Positions 1 to 9,468 of a stretch of 33,948 bases of DNA are shown here, one piece after another; within the stretch, counting starts at the first letter, position 1, and every line of letters starts with the position of its first letter. The notes beneath the pieces were generated by a model. That model had not been told where the DNA came from. It worked only from the letters and a program-made list of their open reading frames with translations, and searched no databases. The DNA is from Peptococcaceae bacterium (GTDB taxonomy: Bacteria; Bacillota; Desulfotomaculia; Desulfotomaculales; Desulfocucumaceae): the NCBI GenBank assembly GCA_023512435.1, contig JAILZP010000029.1, positions 1 through 33,948 on the forward strand, given 5' to 3'. The position numbers and the translations under genes are program-made.

Positions 1-60
1 TTTTTTTTTACACCCCCCCCCCCCCCCCCGGGGTTCCCCCCCCCCGGGGGGGGCCCCCCC
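1..60. other. Low-complexity homopolymer runs at window edge
   Basis: Nine T, a run of 17 C (13-29), then alternating blocks of G and C. Nothing else in the window resembles this. It is most likely a sequencing or assembly artefact at a contig end, so any reading frame drawn through it is unreliable. Confidence 0.7.
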
Positions 61-62
61 CG

Positions 63-182
63 GGGCGCGCCCGGGCGATCTCCCTGGCGGCCTCGGCCGG
101 GGTGGAGGTGCTGGCCCGCCGCTGCCTGGTGTCCCTCCGCGAGGTGGTCCTGGACGGGGCGGTGCCTGTTTGCTTATGCTGA
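63..182 (+). CDS. C-terminal fragment of an unidentified gene
   Basis: An open frame runs out of the low-complexity edge and ends at the TGA at 180-182. Its readable end is about 38 codons with GC-rich third positions like the neighbouring genes, and it finishes in VPVCLC. The upstream part is lost in the homopolymer artefact. I do not recognise the family. It could be the tail of a real upstream gene or a chance open frame in GC-rich DNA; no start is visible. Confidence 0.3.
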   Translation, partial: GRARAISLAASAGVEVLARRCLVSLREVVLDGAVPVCLC

Positions 183-196
183 TGACTTTAAGGGTC

Positions 197-224
197 AGGA
201 GACAGTAGACAGGAGACAGGAGGT
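197..224. repeat. Heptamer tandem repeat, AGGAGAC family
   Basis: Four consecutive 7-bp units: AGGAGAC, AGTAGAC, AGGAGAC, AGGAGGT. It lies in the spacer between the partial gene and the argC promoter. The rest of the spacer, 225-385, is AT-richer and shows no gene. Confidence 0.75.
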
Positions 225-385
225 CCCCCGTGACGTTTTTTGCGGTATAAAGGGCTGGATTGCGGCGCCTGGATTCCGTATTTCGTAAAGGAATAATAAT
301 CCGGGAGGAAAAGGTTTTCTTTTGCGGGAATATTTTAAAGGCCCGTTTTTATTGGAATTGACAACAATTATTTATGATCACGGTA

Positions 386-414
386 TTGAATAATTATACA
401 GGTAAATGTATAAT
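386..414 (+). promoter_or_regulatory. Promoter of the arg operon
   Basis: TTGAAT at 386-391, a 17-bp spacer and a perfect TATAAT at 409-414 form a strong sigma-A promoter. Transcription should start near 421, so the ATG at 374 cannot be the argC start. Another TTGACA at 358-363 lacks a good -10 at standard spacing. Confidence 0.85.
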
Positions 415-420
415 TATAAA
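387..420. promoter_or_regulatory. Tandem ARG boxes (ArgR/AhrC operator)
   Basis: Two 14-bp boxes, TGAATAATTATACA (387-400) and TGTATAATTATAAA (407-420), match the known ARG box core TGAATWWWWATTCA with one and two or three mismatches. Their centres are 20 bp apart, close to the ~21 bp of paired boxes in other bacteria. The inner parts form a perfect inverted repeat (390-400/407-417). The boxes cover the -35 and -10 elements, so arginine-bound ArgR should block RNA polymerase. Confidence 0.85.
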
Positions 421-463
421 TATTTGTCAGGCACATTGTTTTGAGGGAAGGAGACAGATCGAA

Positions 464-1519
464 TTGGCGGGAGACAAGGTAATCAAGGCGGGGGTCATCG
501 GGGCCACGGGATATACCGGGGCCGAGCTGGTCCGGATTTTATCGGCCCACCCCAATGTGCGGCTGGCCGCACTGACCACCCAGAGCTATGCCGGCATGCC
601 CTTCTGGGAGGTGTACCCGCACCTGTACAGGCACGTGGACATGGTCTGCCGGGAACTGGACCTGGCGTACCTGGCGGATAAATGCGACGTGGTTTTTACC
701 GCACTGCCCCACGGCCACTCCATGCCGGTGGCCGCCGAAGTCCACCGGCGGGGCAAAAGGTTGGTGGACCTGGGGGCGGATTTCCGCTTTAAGGACGTGG
801 CCGTCTACGAAAAATGGTACAAGGTGGATCACAGCGAGCCGGGTCTGAATGACCAGGCGGTGTACGGGCTGCCAGAAATTCACCGGGAAGAAATTAAAGG
901 GGCCCGGATTGCGGCCAATCCCGGGTGCTATCCCACCAGCGTCATCCTGGGCTTGGCCCCGCTTTTGAAAAACCGTTTGGCGGACACCGGCAGCATTATC
1001 ATCGATTCCAAGTCGGGGGTTTCAGGGGCCGGCCGGAACCTTTCCCTGACCACCCACTACTGCGAGGTGAACGAAAGCATCAGGGCATACAACGTCGGGA
1101 AGCACAGGCATACCCCAGAGATTGAACAGGAGCTGAGCGCCCTGGCCGGGGAAAGCCTGGCGGTTTCCTTCACGCCCCACCTCACCCCCATGAACAGGGG
1201 GATACTGAGCACCATCTACGCGAGGCTGAAGGGAAGTTTCAGCCCGGAGGAAATCACCGGCCTGTACCGCGAATTCTACGCCGGAAGCCCCTTTGTGAGG
1301 GTCCTGCCGCCGGGGGTGCTGCCCGCCACCAAGTCCGTCTGCGGGTCGAACCATTGCGACATCGGCCTGGTGGTGGACGACCGGACCGGCAGGGTGGTGG
1401 TTCTTTCGGCCATCGACAACCTGATCAAGGGGGCCTCGGGCCAGGCGGTCCAGAACATGAACATCATGTTCGGGCTTCCGGAGGAAACCGGTCTGGAGAG
1501 GCCGGGAATCTATCCGTAG
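464..1519 (+). CDS. argC: N-acetyl-gamma-glutamyl-phosphate reductase
   Basis: Third step of arginine synthesis: NADPH-dependent reduction of N-acetylglutamyl-5-phosphate to the semialdehyde, in the cytoplasm. The N-terminus carries the NADP-binding loop GATGYTG (residues 13-19). The catalytic cysteine sits in ANPGCYPT (about Cys155), and HRHTPEIEQE follows in the C-terminal dimerisation domain. I chose the TTG at 464 because AAGGAGAC lies about 8 bp upstream and the product (351 aa) has the usual family length. The longer frame from ATG 374 starts inside the promoter and operator. It is the first gene of the arg operon and under direct ARG-box control; argJ follows after a very short gap. 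Confidence 0.96.
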   Translation: MAGDKVIKAGVIGATGYTGAELVRILSAHPNVRLAALTTQSYAGMPFWEVYPHLYRHVDMVCRELDLAYLADKCDVVFTALPHGHSMPVAAEVHRRGKRLVDLGADFRFKDVAVYEKWYKVDHSEPGLNDQAVYGLPEIHREEIKGARIAANPGCYPTSVILGLAPLLKNRLADTGSIIIDSKSGVSGAGRNLSLTTHYCEVNESIRAYNVGKHRHTPEIEQELSALAGESLAVSFTPHLTPMNRGILSTIYARLKGSFSPEEITGLYREFYAGSPFVRVLPPGVLPATKSVCGSNHCDIGLVVDDRTGRVVVLSAIDNLIKGASGQAVQNMNIMFGLPEETGLERPGIYP

Positions 1520-1537
1520 AAAGCGGAGGTGCGGGTG

Positions 1538-2749
1538 GTGAAATTCGAAGCGGTGCCCGGCGGGGTCACCGCCGCCGTGGGCTTTACGGCCTCCGGGGTG
1601 GCCGCCGGGGTGAAGTATAAAGGCAAAAAGGATATCGCGGTGATTTACTCGGAATGTGACGCCGCGGCGGCGGGGGTCTTCACCACCAACGTGGTCAAGG
1701 CCGCCCCGGTGATCCTGAACATGGAAAGGCTGACCTCAGGAAGGGCCAGGGCGGTGGTGGTGAACAGCGGCAACGCCAATGCCTGCAACGGAGACCGGGG
1801 TATGGCCGACGCCCGGGCCATGGCGGAGGAAGCCGCCCGGCTGCTGGGAATACCCGGGGAGGCCGTGCTGGTGGCTTCCACCGGGGTGATCGGCCAGCCC
1901 ATGCCCATGGACCGCATAATTCCCGGCATCGGGTCCGCTGTGGCAAACTTGAGCCGGGCCGGCGGGACGGATGCCGCCGAGGCCATCATGACCACCGATA
2001 CCGAGTTGAAGCAGCACGCCGTCAGCTTTTGCCTGGACGGAAAAAGGGTGACGGTGGGGGGAATGGCCAAGGGGTCGGGCATGATCCACCCCAACATGGC
2101 CACCATGCTCTGCTTTGTAACCACCGACGCGGCCATATCCCCGGCCTGCCTGAAGGAGTGCCTGGCCGGTGCCGTGGACAGGAGCTTCAACATGGTGACC
2201 GTTGACGGGGACACCAGCACCAACGACATGGTGGTGGCGCTGGCCAACGGCATGGCCGGGAACAGGGAGATCGGGGACATGGGAGAAGATGGCTGCCGGG
2301 TGTTCCGGGAGGCCCTCACCGAGGTGTGTGTAGCCCTGGCCAAGGCCGTGGCCCGGGACGGCGAAGGGGCCACCAAGCTGATCGAGGTCCGGGTGGTGAA
2401 CGCCCCGGAAGAAAGGGATGCCAGGCTGGCGGCCCGGGGCGTGGCCGCTTCCAGCCTCTTCAAGGCGGCCGTTTTCGGCGAGGACGCCAACTGGGGCAGG
2501 ATCATCTGCGCCGCCGGCTATTCCGGGGCCAGGTTCAATCCCCGGGCGGTGGACATCTACCTGGGGGACGTACAGGTGGCCAGGGACGGCGAGGGCCTGG
2601 CCTTTGACGAGGAAAAGGCGGCCTCCGTCCTGGCGCAGAAGGAAGTCCGGGTGCTGATTGATTTCAAGGAAGGCGATCACGAAGCCACGGCCTGGGGATG
2701 CGACCTGACCTATGAGTATGTCAAAATAAACGGCAGTTACAGGACTTAA
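1538..2749 (+). CDS. argJ: Bifunctional ornithine acetyltransferase / N-acetylglutamate synthase
   Basis: ArgJ transfers the acetyl group from N-acetylornithine to glutamate, recycling acetyl through the pathway; some family members also make N-acetylglutamate from acetyl-CoA. The precursor self-cleaves before a conserved Thr that becomes the nucleophile of the beta chain. That site is clear here in HPNMATML (Thr about 189), inside KGSGMIHPNMATML. The C-terminus contains the typical GEDANWGRI segment. Length (403 aa) fits the family. Starts at GTG 1529, 1535 and 1538 are all in frame; 1538 leaves 8 bp after GGAGG, while 1529 overlaps that site. No argA or argE is seen nearby, consistent with the cyclic pathway. 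Whether this enzyme is mono- or bifunctional cannot be read from the sequence. Confidence 0.95.
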   Translation: MKFEAVPGGVTAAVGFTASGVAAGVKYKGKKDIAVIYSECDAAAAGVFTTNVVKAAPVILNMERLTSGRARAVVVNSGNANACNGDRGMADARAMAEEAARLLGIPGEAVLVASTGVIGQPMPMDRIIPGIGSAVANLSRAGGTDAAEAIMTTDTELKQHAVSFCLDGKRVTVGGMAKGSGMIHPNMATMLCFVTTDAAISPACLKECLAGAVDRSFNMVTVDGDTSTNDMVVALANGMAGNREIGDMGEDGCRVFREALTEVCVALAKAVARDGEGATKLIEVRVVNAPEERDARLAARGVAASSLFKAAVFGEDANWGRIICAAGYSGARFNPRAVDIYLGDVQVARDGEGLAFDEEKAASVLAQKEVRVLIDFKEGDHEATAWGCDLTYEYVKINGSYRT

Positions 2750-2811
2750 CTTAGCTATTCTATCCCGAAGACAACCCATTCTGAACACTTTATTCTGTCG
2801 GAATTAAGAAG

Positions 2812-2832
2812 CCAGAATCCAGAATTCAAAAT
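2812..2832. repeat. Heptamer tandem repeat, CCAGAAT family
   Basis: Three 7-bp units: CCAGAAT, CCAGAAT, TCAAAAT. It sits in the 135-bp argJ-argB spacer, the first substantial gap in the operon. No convincing promoter or terminator is seen in that gap. Confidence 0.6.
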
Positions 2833-2884
2833 GGGAAAAGCCTGAATTATGGTGTTTTCATATGGAAAGGCGTGTGATTAAAAA

Positions 2885-3772
2885 TTGGCCAGCGCGCTGG
2901 AGAAAGCCTCGATACTTGTGGAGGCGCTTCCGTATATAAAGAAGTTTTACGGCAAGACAGTGGTGATCAAGTACGGCGGCCACGCCATGATCAACGACGA
3001 TCTGAAGAAGGCTGTGCTCACCGATGTGGTGCTGATGAAGTACGTGGGCATGCACCCCGTCATTGTGCACGGGGGCGGCCCGGAAATAACCGGCATGCTT
3101 AAAAGGGTGGACATAGAGTCCAGGTTTGTGGGGGGCTTAAGGGTGACCGACCGGGAGACCATGGAAATAGTGGAAATGGTGCTGGTGGGGAAGATCAACA
3201 AGGACATCGTGGCCCGCGTCAACAGCTTCGGCGGCCGGGCGGTGGGGCTTTCCGGAAAGGATGCCGGCCTTTTTCAGGCGGTTAAGAAGCAGGGGAGGGT
3301 GAAAAGGCCGGACGGAACCACCGAAATGGTGGACATTGGCTACGTGGGCGAGATTGCCAGGGTGAACCCGGATATTGTGACCACGGTGATCCGGGAAGGG
3401 TACATCCCGGTGGTGGCCCCGGTGGCGGTGGGCGCCCAGGGCGAAAGCTACAACGTGAACGCCGACGACGCGGCCGGAGCCCTGGCCGTGGCCTTAAAGG
3501 CCGACAAGCTGATCATCCTCACCGACGTGGAAGGCATACTGGAGGACCGGAACGACCCCGGGAGCCTTATTTCCACCGTTACCAGGGCCCAGGTGCCGGG
3601 CCTGGCGGAGCGGGGGATAATCGACGGGGGCATGATCCCCAAGGTGGAATGCTGCGTCAGGGCCCTGGATGGAGGGGTGAAAACCACCCACATCCTGGAC
3701 GGCAGGGTGCCGCACTCCATCCTGCTGGAGGTTTTTACCGACCGGGGCATCGGAACGATGGTTGTTGAATGA
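2885..3772 (+). CDS. argB: N-acetylglutamate kinase
   Basis: Phosphorylates N-acetylglutamate with ATP, the second step of arginine synthesis. Amino acid kinase fold: [10 protein letters not shown] near the N-terminus, the glycine loop VHGGGPEI, a substrate region [12 protein letters not shown], and ILTDVEGI and GGMIPK in the ATP-binding half. An extra helix precedes the core (residues 1-22, including [13 protein letters not shown]). In the family this extension marks the arginine-sensitive hexameric kinases, which fits its expected role as control point beside argJ. The start is TTG 2885, since a stop at 2879 rules out upstream starts. Its Shine-Dalgarno (GGAAAGG, 2864-2870) is unusually distant at about 14 bp, so translation may be weak. 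Length 295 aa is normal. Confidence 0.96.
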   Translation: MASALEKASILVEALPYIKKFYGKTVVIKYGGHAMINDDLKKAVLTDVVLMKYVGMHPVIVHGGGPEITGMLKRVDIESRFVGGLRVTDRETMEIVEMVLVGKINKDIVARVNSFGGRAVGLSGKDAGLFQAVKKQGRVKRPDGTTEMVDIGYVGEIARVNPDIVTTVIREGYIPVVAPVAVGAQGESYNVNADDAAGALAVALKADKLIILTDVEGILEDRNDPGSLISTVTRAQVPGLAERGIIDGGMIPKVECCVRALDGGVKTTHILDGRVPHSILLEVFTDRGIGTMVVE

Positions 3773-3800
3773 GAACTCAGAACTCAGAACCCAGAACTCA
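3773..3800. repeat. Heptamer tandem repeat, GAACTCA family
   Basis: Four units: GAACTCA, GAACTCA, GAACCCA, GAACTCA, then a decaying fifth. It begins directly after the argB TGA (3770-3772) and ends just before the argD Shine-Dalgarno, filling almost the whole 48-bp spacer. The same family recurs before glmM at 27314-27348. Confidence 0.85.
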
Positions 3801-3820
3801 GAATGGTGGAGGTGGGATGA

Positions 3821-5020
3821 GTGAACACCGCTGAGATAATCGAAGCCGGCGACCGCTGGGTGATGAAGACCTACGGCCGGATTCCCCTGGCCCTGGTCAG
3901 GGGCAGGGGGGCCAGGATATGGGACGCCGACGGCAGGGAATACCTTGATTTTGTAGGCGGCCTGGCCGTAAATTCCCTGGGACACTGCCACCCGGCGGTG
4001 GTGAGGGCGATCGCTGAACAGGCCGAAAAACTTATTCACGTATCAAACCTGTACTACATAGAACCACAGGTCAAGCTGGCCGCGCAACTGGCCCGGAACA
4101 CCTGCGGGGACAGGGTCTTTTTCTGCAACAGCGGCGCCGAGGCCAACGAGGCGGCCATCAAGCTGGCCCGGAAATACGCCAGGGTGAACGGAAACCTGGA
4201 CCGGTATGAAATTATCACCGCCCTGAAATCCTTTCACGGCCGTACCCTGGCCACCATTACGGCCACCGGGCAGGCCAAGTACCAGCAGGGCTTCGAACCC
4301 CTGCCCGCGGGATTCCGCTACGTGCCGTTTAACGACCCGGAGGCCCTCCGGGAGGCGGTGGGGCCCAACACCTGCGCGGTGATGCTGGAGCCCGTCCAGG
4401 GGGAAGGCGGGGTGAACGTGGCAGAACCCGCTTACCTCCTGGAGGCGAGGAAACTTTGCAGCGAAAAGGGGATTCTGCTGATATTCGACGAAGTTCAGTG
4501 CGGCCTGGGCCGGACCGGCAAGTTCATGGCCTACCAGCATTACGGTGTGGAGCCGGACATCTTCACCCTGGCCAAGGCCCTGGGCGGGGGCTTTCCCATC
4601 GGCGCCATGGTGGCCAGGGAAGAGGTGGCTGCGGCCTTTGCCCCGGGCGATCACGCCTCCACCTTCGGGGGCAACCCGCTGGCCTGCGCGGCGGGACTGG
4701 CCGTGGTGGACCAGTTGATCAACCACGGGGTGGTGGAGAACGCGGCCCGGGTGGGGGCCTACTTCATGGAAAAGCTTTTGGAGATGAAGGGCCGCCATCC
4801 CGTTATCCGGGAAGTCCGCGGGAAGGGCCTGATGCTGGGAATGGAGCTGGCGGCGGACGGCCGGGAAGTGGTGGCCTTCTGCCAGCAAAGGGGGCTCCTG
4901 ATCAACTGTGTGAACAACAACGTGCTGAGGTTCCTTCCTCCGCTGATCATTACCGGGGCCGACGTGGACCGGGCGGCCGGCATACTGGAAGAGGCGTTGA
5001 AATCCTGCCCGGGAGGATAA
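3821..5020 (+). CDS. argD: Acetylornithine aminotransferase
   Basis: Class-III PLP transaminase that converts N-acetylglutamate semialdehyde plus glutamate to N-acetylornithine. Features in order: [14 protein letters not shown] near residue 45, the PLP phosphate-binding [14 protein letters not shown], the FHGRTL segment, [13 protein letters not shown] with the conserved Asp, and the PLP lysine in TLAKALGGG (about Lys252). Length 399 aa is typical. The GTG start at 3821 follows GGAGGTGGG by about 5 bp; the ATG at 3817 is out of frame and stops after five codons. It ends 4 bp before carB, so the two are likely translationally coupled. Members of this family sometimes also act as succinyldiaminopimelate aminotransferases, which is possible here. 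Confidence 0.95.
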   Translation: MNTAEIIEAGDRWVMKTYGRIPLALVRGRGARIWDADGREYLDFVGGLAVNSLGHCHPAVVRAIAEQAEKLIHVSNLYYIEPQVKLAAQLARNTCGDRVFFCNSGAEANEAAIKLARKYARVNGNLDRYEIITALKSFHGRTLATITATGQAKYQQGFEPLPAGFRYVPFNDPEALREAVGPNTCAVMLEPVQGEGGVNVAEPAYLLEARKLCSEKGILLIFDEVQCGLGRTGKFMAYQHYGVEPDIFTLAKALGGGFPIGAMVAREEVAAAFAPGDHASTFGGNPLACAAGLAVVDQLINHGVVENAARVGAYFMEKLLEMKGRHPVIREVRGKGLMLGMELAADGREVVAFCQQRGLLINCVNNNVLRFLPPLIITGADVDRAAGILEEALKSCPGG

Positions 5021-5024
5021 CAAA

Positions 5025-8000
5025 TTGCCCAAGCGAAGCGACATAAAAAAAGTGCTGGTGATTGGATCGGGACCCATCGTCATCGGCCAGGCGGCGGAAT
5101 TCGACTACGCCGGGACCCAGGCCTGCAAGGCCCTTTCCGAGGAAGGGGTGGAGGTGGTGCTGATCAACTCCAACCCCGCCACCATTATGACCGACCCCGG
5201 GATTGCCCACCAGGTCTACATCGAGCCTCTTACCTGGCAGAGCGTGGCCGCGGTGATCAAAAGGGAGCGGCCCGACGGCCTGCTGCCCACCCTGGGCGGT
5301 CAGACGGGGCTGAACCTGGCGGTGGATCTGGCCGGGAGAGGCATCCTGGAAAAATACGGGGTGAGATTGCTGGGAACCTCCCTGGAGGCCATAAAAAAGG
5401 CCGAGGACAGGGAACTGTTCAAGGAAACCATGCTGGCCATAGGCGAGCCGGTGCCGGAGAGCACAATCGCCACGTCCCTGGAGGAGGCCCGGGAATTTGC
5501 CGGCCGCACGGGCTATCCCGTCATCGTCCGCCCGGCCTACACCCTGGGCGGCACCGGGGGCGGCATAGTGGGGAACGACCGGGAACTGGCCGAGACGGTG
5601 GGCCGGGGGCTGAAAATGAGCATGATCGGCCAGGTCCTGATGGAGCGGAGCGTGGCCGGCTGGAAGGAAATAGAATACGAGGTGATGAGGGACGGGGCCG
5701 ACAACTGCATCACCGTATGCAACATGGAAAACGTGGACCCCATCGGCGTCCACACCGGTGACAGCATTGTGGTGGCGCCCTCCCAGACCCTGGCGGACAA
5801 GGAATACCAGCTGCTCCGGTCGGCTTCCCTGAAGATTATCAGGGCGCTGGGGGTGGAAGGCGGCTGCAACGTCCAGTTCGCCCTGGATCCGTACAGCTTT
5901 AAATATTACGTCATCGAGGTCAACCCCCGGGTCAGCCGTTCCAGCGCGCTGGCCTCCAAGGCCACCGGCTACCCCATTGCCAAGATGGCTGCCAAGATAG
6001 CCGTGGGATTCAACCTGGACGAGATTGTCAACCCGGTTACCGGCAAGACCACCGCCTGTTTCGAGCCGGCCCTGGATTACGTGGTGGTGAAGATTCCCCG
6101 CTGGCCCTTTGACAAATTCGACAGCGCCGACCGTACCCTGGGCACCCAGATGAAGGCCACCGGGGAGGTTATGGCCATTGACCGCACCTTCGAGGGCGCC
6201 CTGATGAAGGCCGTCCGGTCCCTGGAAATAGGAGTGGACAGCCTGCAGCTCAAGGGGTCGGCCAGCTGGAGCGAGATGGAGCTGGAGAGCAGATTGATCA
6301 AGCCCAATGACGAGAGGATCTTCGCCATCGCCGAGGCCTTCCGGAGGTTCTGGGCAATGCGGGAGGTCTTCCAGTTGACCGGGATAGATTACTTTTTCCT
6401 GGAGAAGATCAAGAACATAGTGGTAATGGAGGGGGAACTGAAGGCTTCCGGATGGCCGGCGGATCCCGGAAGGATCAGGCGGGCCAAGGAATTGGGCATG
6501 TCCGACAGCCAGATAGCCCGGCTGGCCGGGGTTACCCAGGCGGAGGTAAGGTCCCTGAGGAAGAAATACCGGCTGGTCCCCTCCTACAAGGTGGTGGACA
6601 CCTGCGCCGCCGAGTTTGAATCCTCCACCCCCTATTACTATTCCACCTACGAGTCCCAGGACGAGGTGGGAACCTCGGGCCGCAGGAAGGTGCTGGTGTT
6701 GGGTTCCGGCCCGATCAGGATCGGCCAGGGGATAGAGTTCGACTACTGCTCGGTGCATTCGGTCTGGGGGCTCCAGGCCGAAGGGGTGGAGTCCATCATC
6801 GTCAACAACAACCCCGAAACCGTCAGCACCGATTTCGACACCTCCGACAAGCTCTACTTCGAGCCGCTGACGTTGGAGGACGTGGCCAACATTATAGACA
6901 AGGAAAAGCCCGAAGGTGTGGTGGTCCAGTTCGGCGGTCAGACCGCCATCAACCTGGCCGGGGACCTGTCCCGGTACGGGGCCGGGATACTGGGCACTCC
7001 GGTGGAGTGCATAGACGCCGCCGAGGACAGGGAGAAATTCGGCGGCCTGCTGCGATCCCTGGGCATTCCCCAGACCGAGGGCAGCACCGCCTTCACCGTC
7101 CAGGGGGCCCTGGAAATAGCCCGCCGGCTGGGCTACCCGGTGCTGGTGAGGCCGTCCTACGTGCTGGGCGGCCGGGCTATGGAGATCGTCCACAGCGAAA
7201 ATGAAATCCTGAAATACATGGAATCGGCGGTCCAGGTCTCCCCCAGGCACCCGGTCCTGGTGGATAAATACATCCGGGGCAAGGAGGTGGAGGTGGACGC
7301 CGTCGGCGACGGAAAGGACATTTTCATCCCCGGCATCATGGAGCACATCGAGCGGGCGGGAGTGCACTCGGGGGACAGTATCGCGGTGTACCCTCCCCAG
7401 ACCCTCAGCGAGGGGGAAATCGACACCATCGTGGATTACACCCTGCGCATCGGCCGCGCCCTGAAGATATGCGGGCTGATCAACATCCAGTTCGTGGTGG
7501 GGGAGGACGGCATATTCGTGCTGGAGGTCAACCCCCGGGCTTCCCGGACCGTGCCCATACTGAGCAAGGTCACCGGCGTGCCCATGGTGCAGGTGGCCAC
7601 CCGGGCCATGATGGGCCGCAGCCTTGCCTCCATGGGTTACCGCAGCGGGCTGGGACCTTTGCCGAACCTGGTTACCGTCAAGGCCCCGGTGTTTTCCTTC
7701 GACAAGCTTGGCCTGGTGGAGACCTCCCTGGGGCCGGAAATGAAGTCCACCGGGGAGGTCATGGGCATTGACCGGAGCTTCCCGCTGGCGCTGTACAAGG
7801 CCATTGTCTCCTCCGGACTGAAAATCGCATTGGGAGGGGCGCTGCTGGTATCGCTGGCGGACCGGGACAAGGAGGAGGCCCTGCCCATCATCCGGCGCTA
7901 CCGGGACATGGGGTTTGAGTTGCACGCCACTCCCGGAACGGCCAGGGCCCTGGCCGGGGCCGGGCTTGCCGTGGAGGAGGCCGGCGACCCCTGTTCCCTG

Positions 8001-8228
8001 ATCAGGTCGGGGGTTTTCAGCCTGGTGATCAACACGCCCAGCAGGGGGAAGATTCCCGGCAGGCCGGGATTTGTTCTCAGGCGGACGGCCTCGGAATACA
8101 GGGTTCCCTGCCTGACCTCCCTGGATACCGCCCGGGCGCTGGCGGGGGTGCTGGACCACCTGATCCGGGGAGAGGAGCCGGAGCCGGTGAACATGAGGCA
8201 GTTTACGGTTTGGGGAATTGGGAATTAG
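5025..8228 (+). CDS. carB: Carbamoyl phosphate synthase large subunit
   Basis: Makes carbamoyl phosphate from bicarbonate, two ATP and ammonia channelled from the small subunit, feeding ArgF and pyrimidine synthesis. Two homologous ATP-grasp halves are visible, each opening with a GSGPI.IGQ..EFDY motif (residues about 14 and 562) and each with EVNPR(V/A)SR. A C-terminal MGS-like allosteric domain follows (about 930-1050). Length 1067 aa is normal. TTG start, with GGGAGGA 7 bp upstream. The glutaminase partner carA is not in the window, so it must be supplied elsewhere, perhaps from a pyrimidine operon. Oddly, the last four codons (GIGN) and the stop codon lie inside a heptamer repeat array. 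Confidence 0.97.
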   Translation: MPKRSDIKKVLVIGSGPIVIGQAAEFDYAGTQACKALSEEGVEVVLINSNPATIMTDPGIAHQVYIEPLTWQSVAAVIKRERPDGLLPTLGGQTGLNLAVDLAGRGILEKYGVRLLGTSLEAIKKAEDRELFKETMLAIGEPVPESTIATSLEEAREFAGRTGYPVIVRPAYTLGGTGGGIVGNDRELAETVGRGLKMSMIGQVLMERSVAGWKEIEYEVMRDGADNCITVCNMENVDPIGVHTGDSIVVAPSQTLADKEYQLLRSASLKIIRALGVEGGCNVQFALDPYSFKYYVIEVNPRVSRSSALASKATGYPIAKMAAKIAVGFNLDEIVNPVTGKTTACFEPALDYVVVKIPRWPFDKFDSADRTLGTQMKATGEVMAIDRTFEGALMKAVRSLEIGVDSLQLKGSASWSEMELESRLIKPNDERIFAIAEAFRRFWAMREVFQLTGIDYFFLEKIKNIVVMEGELKASGWPADPGRIRRAKELGMSDSQIARLAGVTQAEVRSLRKKYRLVPSYKVVDTCAAEFESSTPYYYSTYESQDEVGTSGRRKVLVLGSGPIRIGQGIEFDYCSVHSVWGLQAEGVESIIVNNNPETVSTDFDTSDKLYFEPLTLEDVANIIDKEKPEGVVVQFGGQTAINLAGDLSRYGAGILGTPVECIDAAEDREKFGGLLRSLGIPQTEGSTAFTVQGALEIARRLGYPVLVRPSYVLGGRAMEIVHSENEILKYMESAVQVSPRHPVLVDKYIRGKEVEVDAVGDGKDIFIPGIMEHIERAGVHSGDSIAVYPPQTLSEGEIDTIVDYTLRIGRALKICGLINIQFVVGEDGIFVLEVNPRASRTVPILSKVTGVPMVQVATRAMMGRSLASMGYRSGLGPLPNLVTVKAPVFSFDKLGLVETSLGPEMKSTGEVMGIDRSFPLALYKAIVSSGLKIALGGALLVSLADRDKEEALPIIRRYRDMGFELHATPGTARALAGAGLAVEEAGDPCSLIRSGVFSLVINTPSRGKIPGRPGFVLRRTASEYRVPCLTSLDTARALAGVLDHLIRGEEPEPVNMRQFTVWGIGN

Positions 8229-8247
8229 GAATTGGGAATTGGGGGTT
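8213..8247. repeat. Heptamer tandem repeat overlapping the carB stop
   Basis: Five 7-bp units: GGGAATT, GGGAATT, AGGAATT, GGGAATT, GGGGGTT. The array starts inside carB and supplies its TAG stop (8226-8228). The same family recurs at 20784-20811 and, reverse-complemented, at 23784-23797. The remaining carB-argF spacer to 8325 shows only the argF Shine-Dalgarno. Confidence 0.9.
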
Positions 8248-8325
8248 GGAGCCCGGTTTTCACGCATCTGTCAGTGCCGCTTGAGGCATGGGGGACTACC
8301 AAGAAAACAGACTGGGGTGAATTAA

Positions 8326-9267
8326 TTGAAACAACTGCCTGACCTTCTGCGCGGCAGGGATTTGCTATCCCTCCACCATTTTACGCCGTCTGAGATCAAG
8401 CTGATCCTGGATACCGCAGATGACCTCCGGGAAATGCAAAAAAAGGGTGAGCCGCACCAATATCTCAAGGGCAAGACCCTGGGCATGATCTTTCAAAAGT
8501 CCTCCACCCGCACCAGGGTGTCCTTCGAGGTGGGGATTTACCAGCTTGGAGGATATGGCCTGTTTCTCAGCGCGTCGGACCTCCAGCTGGGGCGGGGGGA
8601 AAGCATCGCCGACACCGCCAGGGTGCTGTCGAGGTACCTGGACGGAATCATGATCAGGACTTATGCCCAGTCTGACGTGGAGGAACTGGCCCGTTACGCG
8701 GACATACCGGTAATCAACGGGCTCACCGACCTGCTGCACCCGTGCCAGATCCTGGCCGACCTGCAGACCATCAGGCAGGTGAAGGGAAGGCTGGCCGGAC
8801 TTAAACTGGCCTACGTGGGAGACGGCAACAACGTAGCCCACTCCCTGCTTTTGGGCTGCGCCAAGACCGGGGTGAACATCACCGTGGCCTCTCCGGAAGG
8901 CTACAAGCCCCGGCCCGAGATTGTGTCGGCGGCCGTGGAGGACGCCCGGGAGACCGGGGCCGTGATCAGAGTGGTCACCGACCCCGTGGAGGCGGTAAAG
9001 GATGCCGACGTGGTGGTCACCGACGTCTGGGCCAGCATGGGCCAGGAGGCAGAGCAGGATGCCAGGGCCGGGGTTTTCGCGCCGTACCGGGTCGACGAAG
9101 AGCTGGTGAAGCACGCCAGGGAGGATTACATCTTCCTCCACTGCCTGCCCGCCCACCGGTGGGAGGAGGTGTCGGCCGGGATCATCGACGGGCCGCATTC
9201 GGTGGTCTGGGACGAGGCCGAGAACAGGCTGCACGTGCAGAAAGCCGTAATGGCCCTGATAATGTAA
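8326..9267 (+). CDS. argF: Ornithine carbamoyltransferase
   Basis: Condenses ornithine with carbamoyl phosphate to citrulline; a cytoplasmic trimer in the family. The carbamoyl phosphate loop STRTR is at residues 60-64, HPCQ at about 138-141, and the ornithine-binding HCLP at about 272-275 (HCLPAHR). Length 313 aa is typical. TTG start with GGGGTGA 7 bp upstream. Having HCLP and an ornithine-type C-terminus separates it from aspartate carbamoyltransferase. It lies directly downstream of carB, its carbamoyl phosphate source, and belongs to the same arg transcription unit unless the repeat-bearing spacer contains a promoter. Confidence 0.96.
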   Translation: MKQLPDLLRGRDLLSLHHFTPSEIKLILDTADDLREMQKKGEPHQYLKGKTLGMIFQKSSTRTRVSFEVGIYQLGGYGLFLSASDLQLGRGESIADTARVLSRYLDGIMIRTYAQSDVEELARYADIPVINGLTDLLHPCQILADLQTIRQVKGRLAGLKLAYVGDGNNVAHSLLLGCAKTGVNITVASPEGYKPRPEIVSAAVEDARETGAVIRVVTDPVEAVKDADVVVTDVWASMGQEAEQDARAGVFAPYRVDEELVKHAREDYIFLHCLPAHRWEEVSAGIIDGPHSVVWDEAENRLHVQKAVMALIM

Positions 9268-9276
9268 TTAATGGAT

Positions 9277-9297
9277 GTAAGCTGTAAGCTGTAAGCT
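9277..9297. repeat. Heptamer tandem repeat, GTAAGCT family
   Basis: Three perfect GTAAGCT units. The family recurs, reverse-complemented as AGCTTAC, in the ilvB-ilvN spacer. The following AT-rich stretch 9298-9410 has no gene and no clear promoter; TTGTGC at 9330 followed by TAATAT at 9348 is too closely spaced to rate. Confidence 0.85.
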
Positions 9298-9410
9298 TAT
9301 GGGGCAATATTTATGGTATTAAAGATATCTTGTGCTGATTACAGTAATAATATATGTGCATAGTAAGGTGTAGATCCATTTAACCCCTCTGGCAACAAAT
9401 AAAGAATTAT

Positions 9411-9445
9411 AAGGCTTATGGCTTAAAGCTTACCGCTTATAGCCG
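9411..9445. repeat. Degenerate heptamer repeat upstream of argG
   Basis: Units in 7-bp phase: AAGGCTT, ATGGCTT, AAAGCTT, ACCGCTT, ATAGCCG. The same phase continues through AAAACTG into AAAGGAG, which is the argG Shine-Dalgarno (9453-9459). Confidence 0.65.
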
Positions 9446-9468
9446 AAAACTGAAAGGAGATGACGGCA

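Noticed and set aside
374..463. Longer argC start at ATG 374
   Set aside because: It would lie upstream of the -10 box and inside the ARG boxes, with no Shine-Dalgarno; the extra residues (MITVLNNYTG...) are not ArgC-like.
4950..8267. 1105-codon open frame on the minus strand
   Set aside because: It is the antisense shadow of carB, produced by GC-rich third positions; its translation is rich in Gly, His, Gln and Pro and resembles no domain.
9325..9360. Promoter for argG
   Set aside because: TTGTGC and TAATAT are spaced about 12 bp apart, too short for sigma-A; other pairings are poor.
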